DNA from: Streptomyces daqingensis | GTDB lineage: Bacteria; Actinomycetota; Actinomycetes; Streptomycetales; Streptomycetaceae | Length of the DNA stretch: 64,000 nucleotides | Reading direction: 5' to 3' | Assembly: GCF_014645895.1 (NCBI RefSeq) | Contig: NZ_BMMP01000002.1 | Location: 186,001 to 250,000, forward strand | Shown: positions 8,377 to 16,785 of the stretch, one piece after another | Layout: each line of letters begins with the position of its first letter | Position numbering within the stretch: the stretch's first letter is position 1 | Notes under the pieces: model-generated | Told to the model about the DNA's origin: nothing | The model's input: only the letters and a program-made list of their open reading frames with translations | Databases searched by the model: none | Translations under genes and position numbers: made by a program

Positions 8377-8492
8377 GAACAGCGCCGCCTCTGCACAGCG
8401 CCGCCTCCGCACAGGGGGCGTCTCCGCACAGGGGGCGTCTCCGCACAGGGGGCGTCTCCGCACAGGGGGGCGTCTCCGCACGGCGCCGCGAC
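8377..8492. repeat. 17-bp G-rich tandem repeat (minisatellite)
   Basis: The unit GCACAGGGGGCGTCTCC is repeated head to tail. Three identical 17-bp units run from about 8409, followed by an 18-bp unit with six Gs. They are flanked by two degenerate 16-bp units (GCACAGCGCCGCCTCC type) on the left and one on the right. Regularly spaced G5 tracts could fold as a G-quadruplex. The array lies between the methyltransferase start and the end of the ATPase gene. Confidence 0.9.
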
Positions 8493-8506
8493 GGGGCACC
8501 GCCGCG

Positions 8507-8968
8507 TCACCGTACGGTGAGGCTCAGCTCCGCCCAGACCACGCGCCCTTGCTCGTGCACGCCGGGACGCACACCCCACCGCTCGGCGACGGCGCTGACG
8601 AGCTGCAGACCCCGGCCGTTGACGTCATCGGCGGCGGCCTGCCGGGGCACGACCTCCGCGCAGTCGCCGCCCTCGTCGCAGACCTCTATGCGCAGCAGCT
8701 CGGAGCACACCCGGAGCCGGCAGCGGATGAGGCAACTGTCGGTGTGCACCACGGCGTTGGTGAAGAACTCGGAGACCACCAGCTGCGCCGTGCGCCCCAG
8801 GCCCTCCGGGACACCCCAGCTGCACAGCTGCCCCCACACCCTCTCGCGCGCCTCGGCCACGGCGGTCGCATGCGCCGGCAGCTCGAAGTCTTCTTCCCTG
8901 CGCACGCTGACGGCGCCTCCGCCCCGTGCGTGTGGAGGCAGGGGTATGGCGGGACGGGAGAGAGCCAC
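8507..8968 (-). CDS. RsbW/AbaA-like ATP-binding (HATPase) regulatory protein
   Basis: 153 residues of the GHKL/HATPase_c fold. The N box is VSEFFTNAVVHT near residue 66, the G1 box DEGG, and the G2 box GRGLQLVSAVAERWG. It lacks any sensor or dimerisation domain, as in anti-sigma factor kinases of the RsbW type that are abundant in Streptomyces. The start is GTG at 8968, eight bases after GGAAGG. In whiJ/abaA-type loci such an ATPase accompanies an XRE/DUF397 pair, and two such pairs flank this gene. The target is unknown. Confidence 0.92.
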   Translation of the reverse strand: MALSRPAIPLPPHARGGGAVSVRREEDFELPAHATAVAEARERVWGQLCSWGVPEGLGRTAQLVVSEFFTNAVVHTDSCLIRCRLRVCSELLRIEVCDEGGDCAEVVPRQAAADDVNGRGLQLVSAVAERWGVRPGVHEQGRVVWAELSLTVR

Positions 8969-9179
8969 GGTGCGAGCCTTCCGTCAGCCTCTGGAGGTGG
9001 GGGGGCGCAGAGGCAGCACGCCGGACTTCATGAGCTGAGTCACGTCATCACTATGCTCCCCGCCAGTAACACTTGGCAAGGGGCGATCTGCGAATTGCAG
9101 AATAGGCCGCGCAGTGTGGCCGCTACACCGAGTGCGTGGCACACTTCTAGCGCGACAAGTCCGGTGGAGGGGAGGCTTC

Positions 9180-10037
9180 GTGGCCGACGGCCGCACCGCA
9201 CCGACAGTGGGTCAGATGGTTCTCGGCCTGCGCCTGAGGGACCTCCGGGAGAGAGCCGACTGCTCCTTCGCGGAAGCAGCCGCCGCCCTGAGTGTCAACT
9301 CGACCACGGTCCGTCGCATGGAGAAGGCCGAGGTCGGCCTCAAGCCGCCCTACGTGGAGAAGCTGCTCAAGACCTACGGCGTCCCCGAGGCGGAGATCAC
9401 CTCGTTCCTCTCGCTGGTGGACGAGGCGAACAGGCCCGGATGGTGGCAGAGCTTCCGCGACGTCCTCCCCTCCTGGTTCAGCCTCTACGTCAGCCTGGAG
9501 GGCGAGGCGAGCCTCATCCGCTCCTACGAGCCCCACTGCGTGCCCGGGCTGCTCCAGACGCCGGAGTACGCGCGGGCCCTGCTGAGCACCGGCTTCCCCA
9601 ACGCGAGCGAGGAGGAGCTGAGCCGCCGCGTCGCGTTGCGCATGCAGCGGCAGGAGCTGCTGCGGCGGCCGGACGCGCCCCGCCTGTGGGTCGTACTGGA
9701 AGAGCAGGTGGTGCGCCGCCACGTCGGCGAACCCGCCGTCATGCGCGGCCAGATCGACCGGCTCATCGAGGCGACGGCCATGCCGAACGTGACGGTGCAG
9801 GTCCTCCCCTTCGCCTCCGGGCCGCACCCGGCCATGTTCGGGCCGTTCCAGCTCTTCCGCTTCGACATCCCCGAGCTGCCCGACATCGTCTACATCGAGA
9901 GCCTCAGCGGCGCCGTCTACCACGACGAGCGCCCGGACACCGCCGCCTACCTGGAGGCACTGGACCGTATGGGCGCGCAGGCCGCCCCCGCGACGCGCAC
10001 CGAGACGCTTCTCGGTGAGATCCGCAAGGAGTTCTGA
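9180..10037 (+). CDS. Second XRE-family regulator with DUF5753 domain
   Basis: 285 residues, paralogous to the regulator at 6377. The helix-turn-helix covers about residues 12-68 (LRLRDLRERADCSFAEAAAA, then STTVRRMEKAEVG). DUF5753 follows with WWQSFRDVLPSWF, CVPGLLQTPEYARAL and LPDIVYIESLSGAVYHDE. The GTG at 9180 is preceded by GGAGGGGAGG, which fixes the start. It is followed by DUF397 and DUF574 genes in an apparent three-gene operon. A Streptomyces developmental role is inferred from the family. Confidence 0.94.
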   Translation: MADGRTAPTVGQMVLGLRLRDLRERADCSFAEAAAALSVNSTTVRRMEKAEVGLKPPYVEKLLKTYGVPEAEITSFLSLVDEANRPGWWQSFRDVLPSWFSLYVSLEGEASLIRSYEPHCVPGLLQTPEYARALLSTGFPNASEEELSRRVALRMQRQELLRRPDAPRLWVVLEEQVVRRHVGEPAVMRGQIDRLIEATAMPNVTVQVLPFASGPHPAMFGPFQLFRFDIPELPDIVYIESLSGAVYHDERPDTAAYLEALDRMGAQAAPATRTETLLGEIRKEF

Positions 10038-10040
10038 CAC

Positions 10041-10058
10041 ATGGGCCGCAACCGATGA
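10041..10058 (+). other. Five-codon micro-ORF overlapping the DUF397 start
   Basis: The ribosome-binding sequence AAGGAG (10027-10032) points eight bases ahead to an ATG at 10041. Its frame encodes MGRNR and stops at a TGA that overlaps the DUF397 ATG as ATGA. The DUF397 start itself has no close Shine-Dalgarno sequence, so termination-reinitiation is plausible. Confidence 0.45.
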
Positions 10059-10291
10059 GCCGCATCTACAACGGCATGCCCGCCAGCGAGCTCGGCAGCG
10101 AGGGCTGGCACAAGCCCTGGAGCGGCCCGAACGGGGGCAACTGCCTGGAGGTGATGAAGCTGGCCGACGGCCGCGTCGCCCTGCGGCAGTCCACGGACCC
10201 GGACGGGCCGGCGCTCATCTACGCCCCGGACGAGATCGACACGTTCATACGGGGAGCGAAGCGCGGCGAGGCCGACTTTCTGCTCATGTGA
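10055..10291 (+). CDS. Second DUF397 protein
   Basis: 78 residues with the DUF397 pattern: WHKPWSGPNGGNCLEVMKL, VALRQSTDPDGPALIYAPDE and FIRGAKRGEADFLLM. It starts 17 bp after the XRE stop, so the two are clearly co-transcribed, the usual order for regulator and partner. No upstream in-frame start is available, and the ATG overlaps a micro-ORF stop codon. A physical interaction with the preceding regulator is known for family relatives and is inferred here. Confidence 0.93.
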   Translation: MSRIYNGMPASELGSEGWHKPWSGPNGGNCLEVMKLADGRVALRQSTDPDGPALIYAPDEIDTFIRGAKRGEADFLLM

Positions 10292-10312
10292 TCCCGGGAG
10301 GGCCGGGAAGCG

Positions 10313-11158
10313 ATGGGAACCGGAACGGAGACACCGTTGGCTGGACAGGGTCAGGCACCCCAGATCGAGACCGACAGAGCGCATCCCGCCCGGATGTACG
10401 ACTACTACCTGGGCGGCCACCACCACTCGGAGGCCGACGCCAGGGCCGCCGAGAAGGTCGCCGCCGCGATGCCCGTCGTATGGCCCGCCGCGCGCGCGAA
10501 CCGCGACTTCATGACGCGCGCCACGCGCTGGCTGGCGGGCCCCTGCGGCGTGCGGCAGTTCCTCGACATCGGCTCCGGCATCCCCACCGAGCCCAACCTG
10601 CACCAGGTCGCCCAGGCGGTGGCGCCCGACGCGAAGGTCCTCTACAGCGACAGCGACCCGCTCGTGCTCCGGCACGGCCGCGAGCTGCTGCGCGGGGCGC
10701 CCGAGAGCGGCACGGCGTACATCCACGCCGACGTCACGGACCCGGTGAGCATCCTGGACGCGCCCGAGCTGAGCGACACCATCGATCTGGGCCGGCCCGT
10801 CGCGCTGTCGGTCAACGCCGTCTTCCACTTCATCGGCGACGAGCACCGTCCGCACGAGATCGTCCGCACCCTGCTGGGCGCCCTGCCCGCGGGCAGCTAC
10901 CTCGTCCTCACCCACACGACCGCGGACTTCGTCGACGCCGCACGGGTCGAGGGCGCCACGAACGCGCTGCAGGCGTACGCGGACAGCGGTACGCCGCTGC
11001 GCCCCCGTACACGCAGCGAGGTGACCCGCTTCTTCGAGGGCCTGGAGCTGCTGGAGCCCGGCCTCGTCGTGCCGCACCGCTGGCGGCCCGGCCCGGAGAC
11101 CCCGCGGTTCGGCGACACGGAGATCCCCGGCTACGTCGGCGTCGCCAGGAAGCCCTGA
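10313..11158 (+). CDS. SAM-dependent methyltransferase-like protein, DUF574 family (second copy)
   Basis: 281 residues with ARMYDYYLGGHHHSEADA, SAM motif QFLDIGSGIPTEPNLHQVAQ and VLYSDSDPLVLRHGRELL. It starts 21 bp after DUF397 and is probably the last gene of the XRE-DUF397-DUF574 operon. Some family members end with an aromatic YVGVARKP-like tail, as seen here. The substrate is unknown. With copies at 7438 and 24187 this makes three paralogues in 18 kb. Confidence 0.93.
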   Translation: MGTGTETPLAGQGQAPQIETDRAHPARMYDYYLGGHHHSEADARAAEKVAAAMPVVWPAARANRDFMTRATRWLAGPCGVRQFLDIGSGIPTEPNLHQVAQAVAPDAKVLYSDSDPLVLRHGRELLRGAPESGTAYIHADVTDPVSILDAPELSDTIDLGRPVALSVNAVFHFIGDEHRPHEIVRTLLGALPAGSYLVLTHTTADFVDAARVEGATNALQAYADSGTPLRPRTRSEVTRFFEGLELLEPGLVVPHRWRPGPETPRFGDTEIPGYVGVARKP

Positions 11159-11227
11159 GCACACGGGCGCCGCGCCGGCAGCCCTCTCGGAGGAGCCCCG
11201 TGCGTGGGCCCGGGAGCGAGTGTGCCG

Positions 11228-11270
11228 TTGACAGGCGCGGACGCGCGGACGCACGATAAGCAAGCGCTTA
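11228..11270 (+). promoter_or_regulatory. Promoter and palindromic operator of the FadE-like gene
   Basis: TTGACA (11228-11233) is followed 18 bp later by CACGAT (11252-11257), a plausible sigma-70-type promoter. A perfect inverted repeat, TAAGC-4 nt-GCTTA with core AAGCGCTT (11257-11270), overlaps the expected transcription start. This is a typical place for a repressor of fatty-acid oxidation genes. The regulator is not in the window. Confidence 0.6.
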
Positions 11271-11312
11271 GATAGACCGCTGTCACGCCGCCGACCGGGA
11301 TCGGACCTCGCC

Positions 11313-13115
11313 ATGGCCACACCCTCGCTCCTCCTCTCCCGCCGCGATCTGGATTTCCTCCTCTACGAGTGGCTCGACGCGGAGGAGCTGACCCGCAGGC
11401 CGCGCTTCGCCGAGCACTCCCGCGAGACCTTCGACGCCGTGCTCGACCTCAGCGCGCAGATCGCCACGCGCCACTTCGCCCCGCACAACAAGGAGAACGA
11501 CCAGGAGGAGCCCCGCTTCGACGGCGAGCGCGTCCACACCGTCCCCGAGGTCAAGGAGGCGCTGGACGCATTCACCGGGGCCGATCTGCTGGCCGCGCCC
11601 ATGGACGAGGCGCTGGGCGGCATGCAGCTGCCGCAGCTGCTCGCCACCGCGTGCTTCAGCTGGTTCCAGGCCGCCAACGTCGGCACGTCCGCCTACGTCT
11701 TCCTCACCCTCGGGAACGCCCGGCTGCTGTGCGAGCACGGCACGCGGGAGCAGATCGACACCTACGTGCGCCCGATGCTCGCGGGACGCTTCTTCGGCAC
11801 CATGTGCCTCTCGGAGCCGCAGGCGGGCTCGTCCCTCGCGGACGTCGCCACGCGCGCCGAGGAGCAGCCCGACGGCACCTACCGGCTGTTCGGCAGCAAG
11901 ATGTGGATCTCGGCGGGCGACCACGAACTCGCGGAGAACATCGTCCACTTGGTACTCGCCCGGATCCCCGGCGGCCCGCCCGGCGTCAAGGGTCTGTCGC
12001 TGTTCATCGTGCCCAAGCACCTGGTGGGCGCGGACGGTTCCGCCGGCGAACGCAACGACGTCGTCACCGCGGGGCTCAACCACAAGATGGGCTACCGCGG
12101 TACGACCAACGCCCTGCTCAACTTCGGAGAGGGGGCGCACAGTCCGGGCGGGAGCGCGGGCGCGGTGGGTCACCTCGTGGGCGAACCGCACCGCGGCCTG
12201 GCGTACATGTTCCACATGATGAACGGGGCGCGCATCGGCGTCGGCGCGGGAGCCATGGCCCTCGGCTACACCGGGTACCTCAAGTCCCTGCAGTACGCGC
12301 GCGAGAGGCCCCAGGGACGCCCCGTCGCGGCCAAGGACGCCGGCGCGCCGCAGGTCCCCATCATCGAACACGCCGACGTGCGGCGGATGTTGCTCGCGCA
12401 GAAGTCGTACGTCGAAGGGGCGCTCGGCCTGCTGCTGTACTGCTCGCGGCTCGTCGACGAGCAGCAGACGGCGGAGCGGGAGGAGGAGCGGGCGCACGCA
12501 CGGCTGCTGCTGGACGTCCTGACCCCCGTCGCCAAGAGCTGGCCCTCGCAGTGGTGTCTGGAGGCCAACAACCTCGCCATCCAGGTGCACGGCGGCTACG
12601 GGTACACCCGCGAGTACGACGTCGAGCAGCACTACCGCGACAACCGCCTCAACCCGATCCACGAGGGCACGCACGGCATCCAGGCGCTCGACCTGCTGGG
12701 CCGGAAGGCCGTCATGGACGGCGGGGCGGGGCTCGTCGCGCTCGGTGAGACCATCGGCGCCACCGTCGAGCGCGCGCTGGCCGCAGGCGGCGAGGCGGCC
12801 GAACTCGCCACCGCGCTGCGGGAGTCGTGGGAGCGGGCGGAGAAGGTGACGGCACGGCTGTGGGGCACGGGCGACCCGTCCGTCGCCCTGGCCAACGCCA
12901 CCGTCTACCTGGAGGCCGTCGGCCACACCGTCGTCGCGTGGATATGGCTCGGGCAGTACCTCGCCGCCCAGGGTGGCGACGACGCGTTCCGGCAGGGCAA
13001 GCGCCAGGCGGCCCGCTTCTTCTTCCGGCACGAACTGCCGCGCACCGGGCCCCAGTTCGACCTGCTCGAAGCGCTCGACACCACCACGCTGGAGACCGAC
13101 CCGGACTGGTTCTGA
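11313..13115 (+). CDS. FadE-like long-chain acyl-CoA dehydrogenase
   Basis: 600 residues, the size of the large FadE-type acyl-CoA dehydrogenases with an extra C-terminal domain. The substrate/FAD region reads MCLSEPQAGSSLADVATRA and GSKMWISAGDH. QVHGGYGYTREYDVEQHYRD is the FAD-binding/tetramer segment. NPIHEGTHGIQALDLLGRK carries the catalytic glutamate (EGT). It should oxidise acyl-CoA to enoyl-CoA in beta-oxidation. It stands alone, with its own promoter-operator upstream and a strong terminator downstream. No electron-transfer flavoprotein genes are nearby. Confidence 0.93.
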   Translation: MATPSLLLSRRDLDFLLYEWLDAEELTRRPRFAEHSRETFDAVLDLSAQIATRHFAPHNKENDQEEPRFDGERVHTVPEVKEALDAFTGADLLAAPMDEALGGMQLPQLLATACFSWFQAANVGTSAYVFLTLGNARLLCEHGTREQIDTYVRPMLAGRFFGTMCLSEPQAGSSLADVATRAEEQPDGTYRLFGSKMWISAGDHELAENIVHLVLARIPGGPPGVKGLSLFIVPKHLVGADGSAGERNDVVTAGLNHKMGYRGTTNALLNFGEGAHSPGGSAGAVGHLVGEPHRGLAYMFHMMNGARIGVGAGAMALGYTGYLKSLQYARERPQGRPVAAKDAGAPQVPIIEHADVRRMLLAQKSYVEGALGLLLYCSRLVDEQQTAEREEERAHARLLLDVLTPVAKSWPSQWCLEANNLAIQVHGGYGYTREYDVEQHYRDNRLNPIHEGTHGIQALDLLGRKAVMDGGAGLVALGETIGATVERALAAGGEAAELATALRESWERAEKVTARLWGTGDPSVALANATVYLEAVGHTVVAWIWLGQYLAAQGGDDAFRQGKRQAARFFFRHELPRTGPQFDLLEALDTTTLETDPDWF

Positions 13116-13159
13116 CCGCTGCCCTGCACGGCTGCGGCTTTCCCGGCCCCATCGCACGC

Positions 13160-13206
13160 AACGGCGGCCCCGGCACCCCCGCTTCGGGGGTGCCGGGGCC
13201 GCCGTT
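13160..13206. terminator. Strong bidirectional intrinsic terminator
   Basis: A perfect 21-bp stem (13160-13180 with 13186-13206) encloses the five-base loop GCTTC, followed by TCTCTTG. It separates the convergent acyl-CoA dehydrogenase and LCP genes. Confidence 0.93.
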
Positions 13207-13245
13207 CTCTTGCGGACGGTGCCGGCGGATCTTCGCGGACGCGGT

Positions 13246-14784
13246 TCAGTCGTCCTCGTCGCAGTCCAGCTCCTCGCCGTTCACCGGCCCGCCCTCGACG
13301 TGGCTGCGGTCGAAGTCGACGTCGGCGACGGCCGCGCCCTCGGTTCCCGGACGCACGGTGAAGACCTCGTCGTGCTTGTCCCCGCGCACCGGTACCGGCC
13401 GCAGCTCGGCCCCGGGCAGGGCTGCCGCGATCGTGCTCGCCTTGCGCTGCCAGTACGGGTCGTAGGTGATCTCGGTGCGGCCCTTGCGGGGGCCGCCCTT
13501 CGCGCCGTCGGCCACCTGCACGGCGAAGCCGTTGTCCCGCAGGTCCTGCGCCATGCGCTCGGCGGCCTTACCGCTCCCCTCGACCCGTACCTTCACCGTC
13601 TCCGGCGCGTACGGGACGGGTGTGCTGCCCGGTTTCGGGCCGGTCGCCGGGTTCCCCGTGATCGGCCGGTCCGCGGCCAGGTCGGCGAAGAGGGCCCGCG
13701 CACGCGGGCCGTCCCAGCGGAGCGTGGAACCCCAGACGGGCGACCTGTGGTCGAAGTCGCCGATGGGGACGGTCGCGAACTCCGTCTGATCGGCCTCCAG
13801 TCCGCGGATACTACGGGCGATGCCGACGATCCGGCGCATGGTGAGGGTGCTGTCGGTACGGACCGCCTTCCGCAGCGAGTGGGCGGCACGGGCCAGCTCC
13901 ACGGGGTTGCCGGCGAAGCGCTCGCCGGCGAGCGTACGCAGCAGCTCGCCCAGCACGTGCTGCTGGCGGCGCACGCGGGCCACGTCGCCGGGCGGGTCGA
14001 GGTGGCGGGCCCGCACGTACCGCAGCGTCCGGTTGCCGTCCAGGACGTGCGTGCCCTTGGCGAGCTTCAGGCCGGCGTTCTTGTCCTGCAGCGGCTTGTC
14101 CGTGCAGACCTTCGCACCGCCGAGCCGGTCGACCGCCTTCTCGAAGCCCACGAAGTCGGTCTCCGCGTAGTGGTCGACGCGGACTCCCGTCGCCGCCTCG
14201 ACCGTGCGGACGGCCAGGCCCGGTCCGCCGTGCGCGAAGGCGCTGTTGATCTTGCCGAGGTGGCGGGTCGTGCCTCCCTTGACCTTGCCGAAGCCCTTGC
14301 CGGTGTCGCGGTGCGGGGCGAAGCGCACGTAGGAGTCGCGGGGGATGCTCACCACGCTGACGCGCTCCCTGTCCGCGGAGATGTGCACCAGCATCATCGT
14401 GTCGGTGCAGTCGCACTGCTGGCCGTTGACGTGCAGGCGGTCCCGGGTCGCCTTGTCGATGCCGTCCCGCCGGTCGAGGCCGACGAGCAGGATGTTGGTC
14501 CCGGGCCGGTCCTTGGGCCGCCCCGCCTTCGGCAGGCCGGAGACGGCGTCGCGCACCTTCTCCTCGCCGCCGTCCGCGCCGCCGCGGCCGCCGGACGGGT
14601 CCGGGGCCAGGGCCGCGCCGCAGGTGAGGGCGGCGCAGAGGACCCCGGCGAGGGCGACGGCGCGGCGCGAGTGCGCCGGAAGGCGCCCGGCACCGGCATG
14701 TGCCGGGCGGGCGCCGGACTCCTCACGAGCCCTTCGGTACGGGCGGAACGGGCGGTGACGCGGGTTGCGGGGAAGGGAAGACAT
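13246..14784 (-). CDS. LytR-CpsA-Psr (LCP) family wall-polymer ligase with LytR_C domain
   Basis: 512 residues. The N-terminus is short, basic and cytoplasmic, followed by one membrane segment near residues 42-60 (AVALAGVLCAALTCGAALA). The LCP domain spans about 95-300, with NILLVGLDRRD, DTMMLVHISAD, VVSIPRDSYV and TLRYVRARH, whose arginines bind the polyprenyl pyrophosphate head. A LytR_C domain (VKVRVEGSG...) follows, with an acidic tail. LCP enzymes move teichoic-acid-like or other glycopolymers from lipid carriers to peptidoglycan outside the cell. The ATG at 14784 follows GGAGGTG. It might act on a polymer such as that proposed for 49.8-57 kb, but there is no linkage evidence. Confidence 0.92.
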   Translation of the reverse strand: MSSLPRNPRHRPFRPYRRAREESGARPAHAGAGRLPAHSRRAVALAGVLCAALTCGAALAPDPSGGRGGADGGEEKVRDAVSGLPKAGRPKDRPGTNILLVGLDRRDGIDKATRDRLHVNGQQCDCTDTMMLVHISADRERVSVVSIPRDSYVRFAPHRDTGKGFGKVKGGTTRHLGKINSAFAHGGPGLAVRTVEAATGVRVDHYAETDFVGFEKAVDRLGGAKVCTDKPLQDKNAGLKLAKGTHVLDGNRTLRYVRARHLDPPGDVARVRRQQHVLGELLRTLAGERFAGNPVELARAAHSLRKAVRTDSTLTMRRIVGIARSIRGLEADQTEFATVPIGDFDHRSPVWGSTLRWDGPRARALFADLAADRPITGNPATGPKPGSTPVPYAPETVKVRVEGSGKAAERMAQDLRDNGFAVQVADGAKGGPRKGRTEITYDPYWQRKASTIAAALPGAELRPVPVRGDKHDEVFTVRPGTEGAAVADVDFDRSHVEGGPVNGEELDCDEDD

Positions 14785-15005
14785 CGAAGCTGTACACCTC
14801 CGGCGGAACGAGGGATTCCGCATGCTAGGCACGGGGCTCGCGACTGCCCGGCCAATCCGTCCCGCCGGACGCCCGGCTCACTCAGTCAGATGAACGCCGC
14901 GGTCCCCCACCACGGTCCCGCCACCCCAAGCCGTACGTGCCGCCCGCATCGTCCGGCCCGGTCGGCCCGCCCGGCCGGCCACCGCCTGAGCGCACGGGAG
15001 CAGCG

Positions 15006-16553
15006 TCACTCCACGTCGTCGCGCGGCTCCAGCGGCCGGGTCGCCGGGCCCTGGATGACGCGGCCCTCGGTGTCGAATCGCGACCCGTGGCACGGGCACT
15101 CCCAGGCGCCCTCGGCGTCGTTGAAGCGCACCAGGCATCCCAGATGGGTGCAGCGCGGCGAGAGGGCCCGGATCTCACCCTCCGGCGTGCGGTGCACCGC
15201 GCAGCGCCGCCCGCGGATCCGCACGATGGCCCCCGCGCCGGGGGCGATCTCGTCGACGGAGTCGACGTAGGAGGAGCGCAGCCGGTCGCCGACGAAACGG
15301 CCCGCGACCGTCGACTGGAAGCGCAGCATCGCCGGCGCCTCGCGGGGGCTGAGCCTGCGCGGATCGTAGAGCTTCGCCCAGGGCGGCAGCGGTTCCCCGT
15401 TGATGTACGCGGCGAGCAACTGCCCCGACAGGACGCCGCCGGACATGCCCCAGCCGCCGAACCCGGTCGCCACCCACGTGTGCTGGGCGGCTGGGTGGAA
15501 CGGCCCGATGTACGGCACCCGGTCGGTGGTGTCGTTGTCCTGCGTCGCCCAGCGGTGCACGAGCCGCGCGTCCGGGAAGCGCTCGTACGTCCACGCGGCG
15601 AGACGCTCGTACCCCGCGCCCACCGAGCCCTGGCCGCTGGTGCCCGGCGTGAACTTCTCGCCCGTGACGATCAGCAGGCGCTTCCCGCTGCCGAAGGGGT
15701 AGGGGGCGGTGCGCACGGAGCGGGTGCCGCGCTCCGGGGTGAGGTAGCTGCCGCCGGGGTCCTGCCCGGCGGGGAGCATGGCCGAGACGACCAGCTCGCG
15801 GCGCGGCTCCAGCCGGGAGAACATCAGCGCCCTGTCGAAGACGGGGTAATGGGTGGCCACGACGACGTCCCGGGCGCGCACCTCCGCGCCGTTCTCGGTG
15901 AACAGCCGGCACGGCTCGCCCTCGTCCAGGCCCATGACGCGGGTGCGCTCGTAGACGCGTCCGCCGTGCCGCTGCAGGTCCGCGGCCAGGGCGAGGAGGT
16001 ACTTGCGCGGATGGAACTGCGCCTGGTCCTCCACGCGTACGGCCGCGCACACCGGGAACGGCAGTCCCGTCCGCGTGACGAAGGTGGCGGGAAGGCCGGC
16101 CTCGCGCGCCGCCTCCGCCTCGGCCCGCACCTCGTCCGCGTGGTGCTCGGACTCCACGAAGGTGTGCGCTGGACCGCGCTCCAGCTCGCAGTCGATGCCC
16201 AACTCCTCGGCGACCGCGCTGAGATGCTCGATGGCCTGCTGCTGGGACTCGGCGTAGAGCCGGGCGCCCTCGGCGCCGCGGGTGTCGCGCAGGTACGCGT
16301 AGAGGAGGCCGTGCAGGGACGAGACCTTGCCCGTCGTGTGGCCGGTGACGCCCGCGGCGATACGGTCCGACTCCAGCACGGCGACGCTGCGGCCGCTGCG
16401 CGCCAGCTCCCAGGCCGCCGAGAGCCCGGCGACCCCCCCGCCGACGACGGCGACGTCCACCTCGATCTCACTGTCGGCCGGGAGGGGCGCATAGGGAGCC
16501 GCCCCGGCGGACAGCATCCAGTAGGACTCGTAACCGACGGGCAGTGTGGTCAC
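15006..16553 (-). CDS. FAD-dependent oxidoreductase fused to a Rieske [2Fe-2S] domain
   Basis: 515 residues. A DAO-type flavin domain begins with [20 protein letters not shown] near residue 33 and carries [11 protein letters not shown]. The C-terminal Rieske domain (about 415-510) has both ligand loops, CTHLGC near residue 468 and CPCHGS near residue 485. [16 protein letters not shown] closes the FAD domain. Similar fusions are annotated as glycine/D-amino-acid-like oxidases with a Rieske tail, of unknown substrate. It is divergent from the zinc alcohol dehydrogenase across 232 bp. A functional link between the two redox genes is possible but unproven. Confidence 0.92.
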   Translation of the reverse strand: MTTLPVGYESYWMLSAGAAPYAPLPADSEIEVDVAVVGGGVAGLSAAWELARSGRSVAVLESDRIAAGVTGHTTGKVSSLHGLLYAYLRDTRGAEGARLYAESQQQAIEHLSAVAEELGIDCELERGPAHTFVESEHHADEVRAEAEAAREAGLPATFVTRTGLPFPVCAAVRVEDQAQFHPRKYLLALAADLQRHGGRVYERTRVMGLDEGEPCRLFTENGAEVRARDVVVATHYPVFDRALMFSRLEPRRELVVSAMLPAGQDPGGSYLTPERGTRSVRTAPYPFGSGKRLLIVTGEKFTPGTSGQGSVGAGYERLAAWTYERFPDARLVHRWATQDNDTTDRVPYIGPFHPAAQHTWVATGFGGWGMSGGVLSGQLLAAYINGEPLPPWAKLYDPRRLSPREAPAMLRFQSTVAGRFVGDRLRSSYVDSVDEIAPGAGAIVRIRGRRCAVHRTPEGEIRALSPRCTHLGCLVRFNDAEGAWECPCHGSRFDTEGRVIQGPATRPLEPRDDVE

Positions 16554-16785
16554 CGCTGCTCCTCATGTGGTCATCCGGCGCGCGGCCGGGCAGCCTCGTA
16601 CCGGCCTGCGAGCGCGCGCAGGCCGTCCCCCGAAGGTCCGTCGAACAGTTCGACCTTGCTGTGATTCCCAGCGTCGCCGCGCTCACTCCCGATCACCGTG
16701 GGTTTCCGCGCGTGCACACGTGTCCGGGAAGAGGGCGGGGGTACCCGCCAACGCCTCCGACCGCGCATCCACGGAGGTGCTGAGA

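Noticed and set aside
8377..8492. Possible CRISPR array
   Set aside because: Units are contiguous with no spacers, only 17 bp long, and no cas genes are nearby.
8217..8579. Cys/Arg-rich frame on the - strand across the minisatellite
   Set aside because: Its repetitive peptide is only a translation of the 17-bp repeat, and it overlaps the ends of two real genes.
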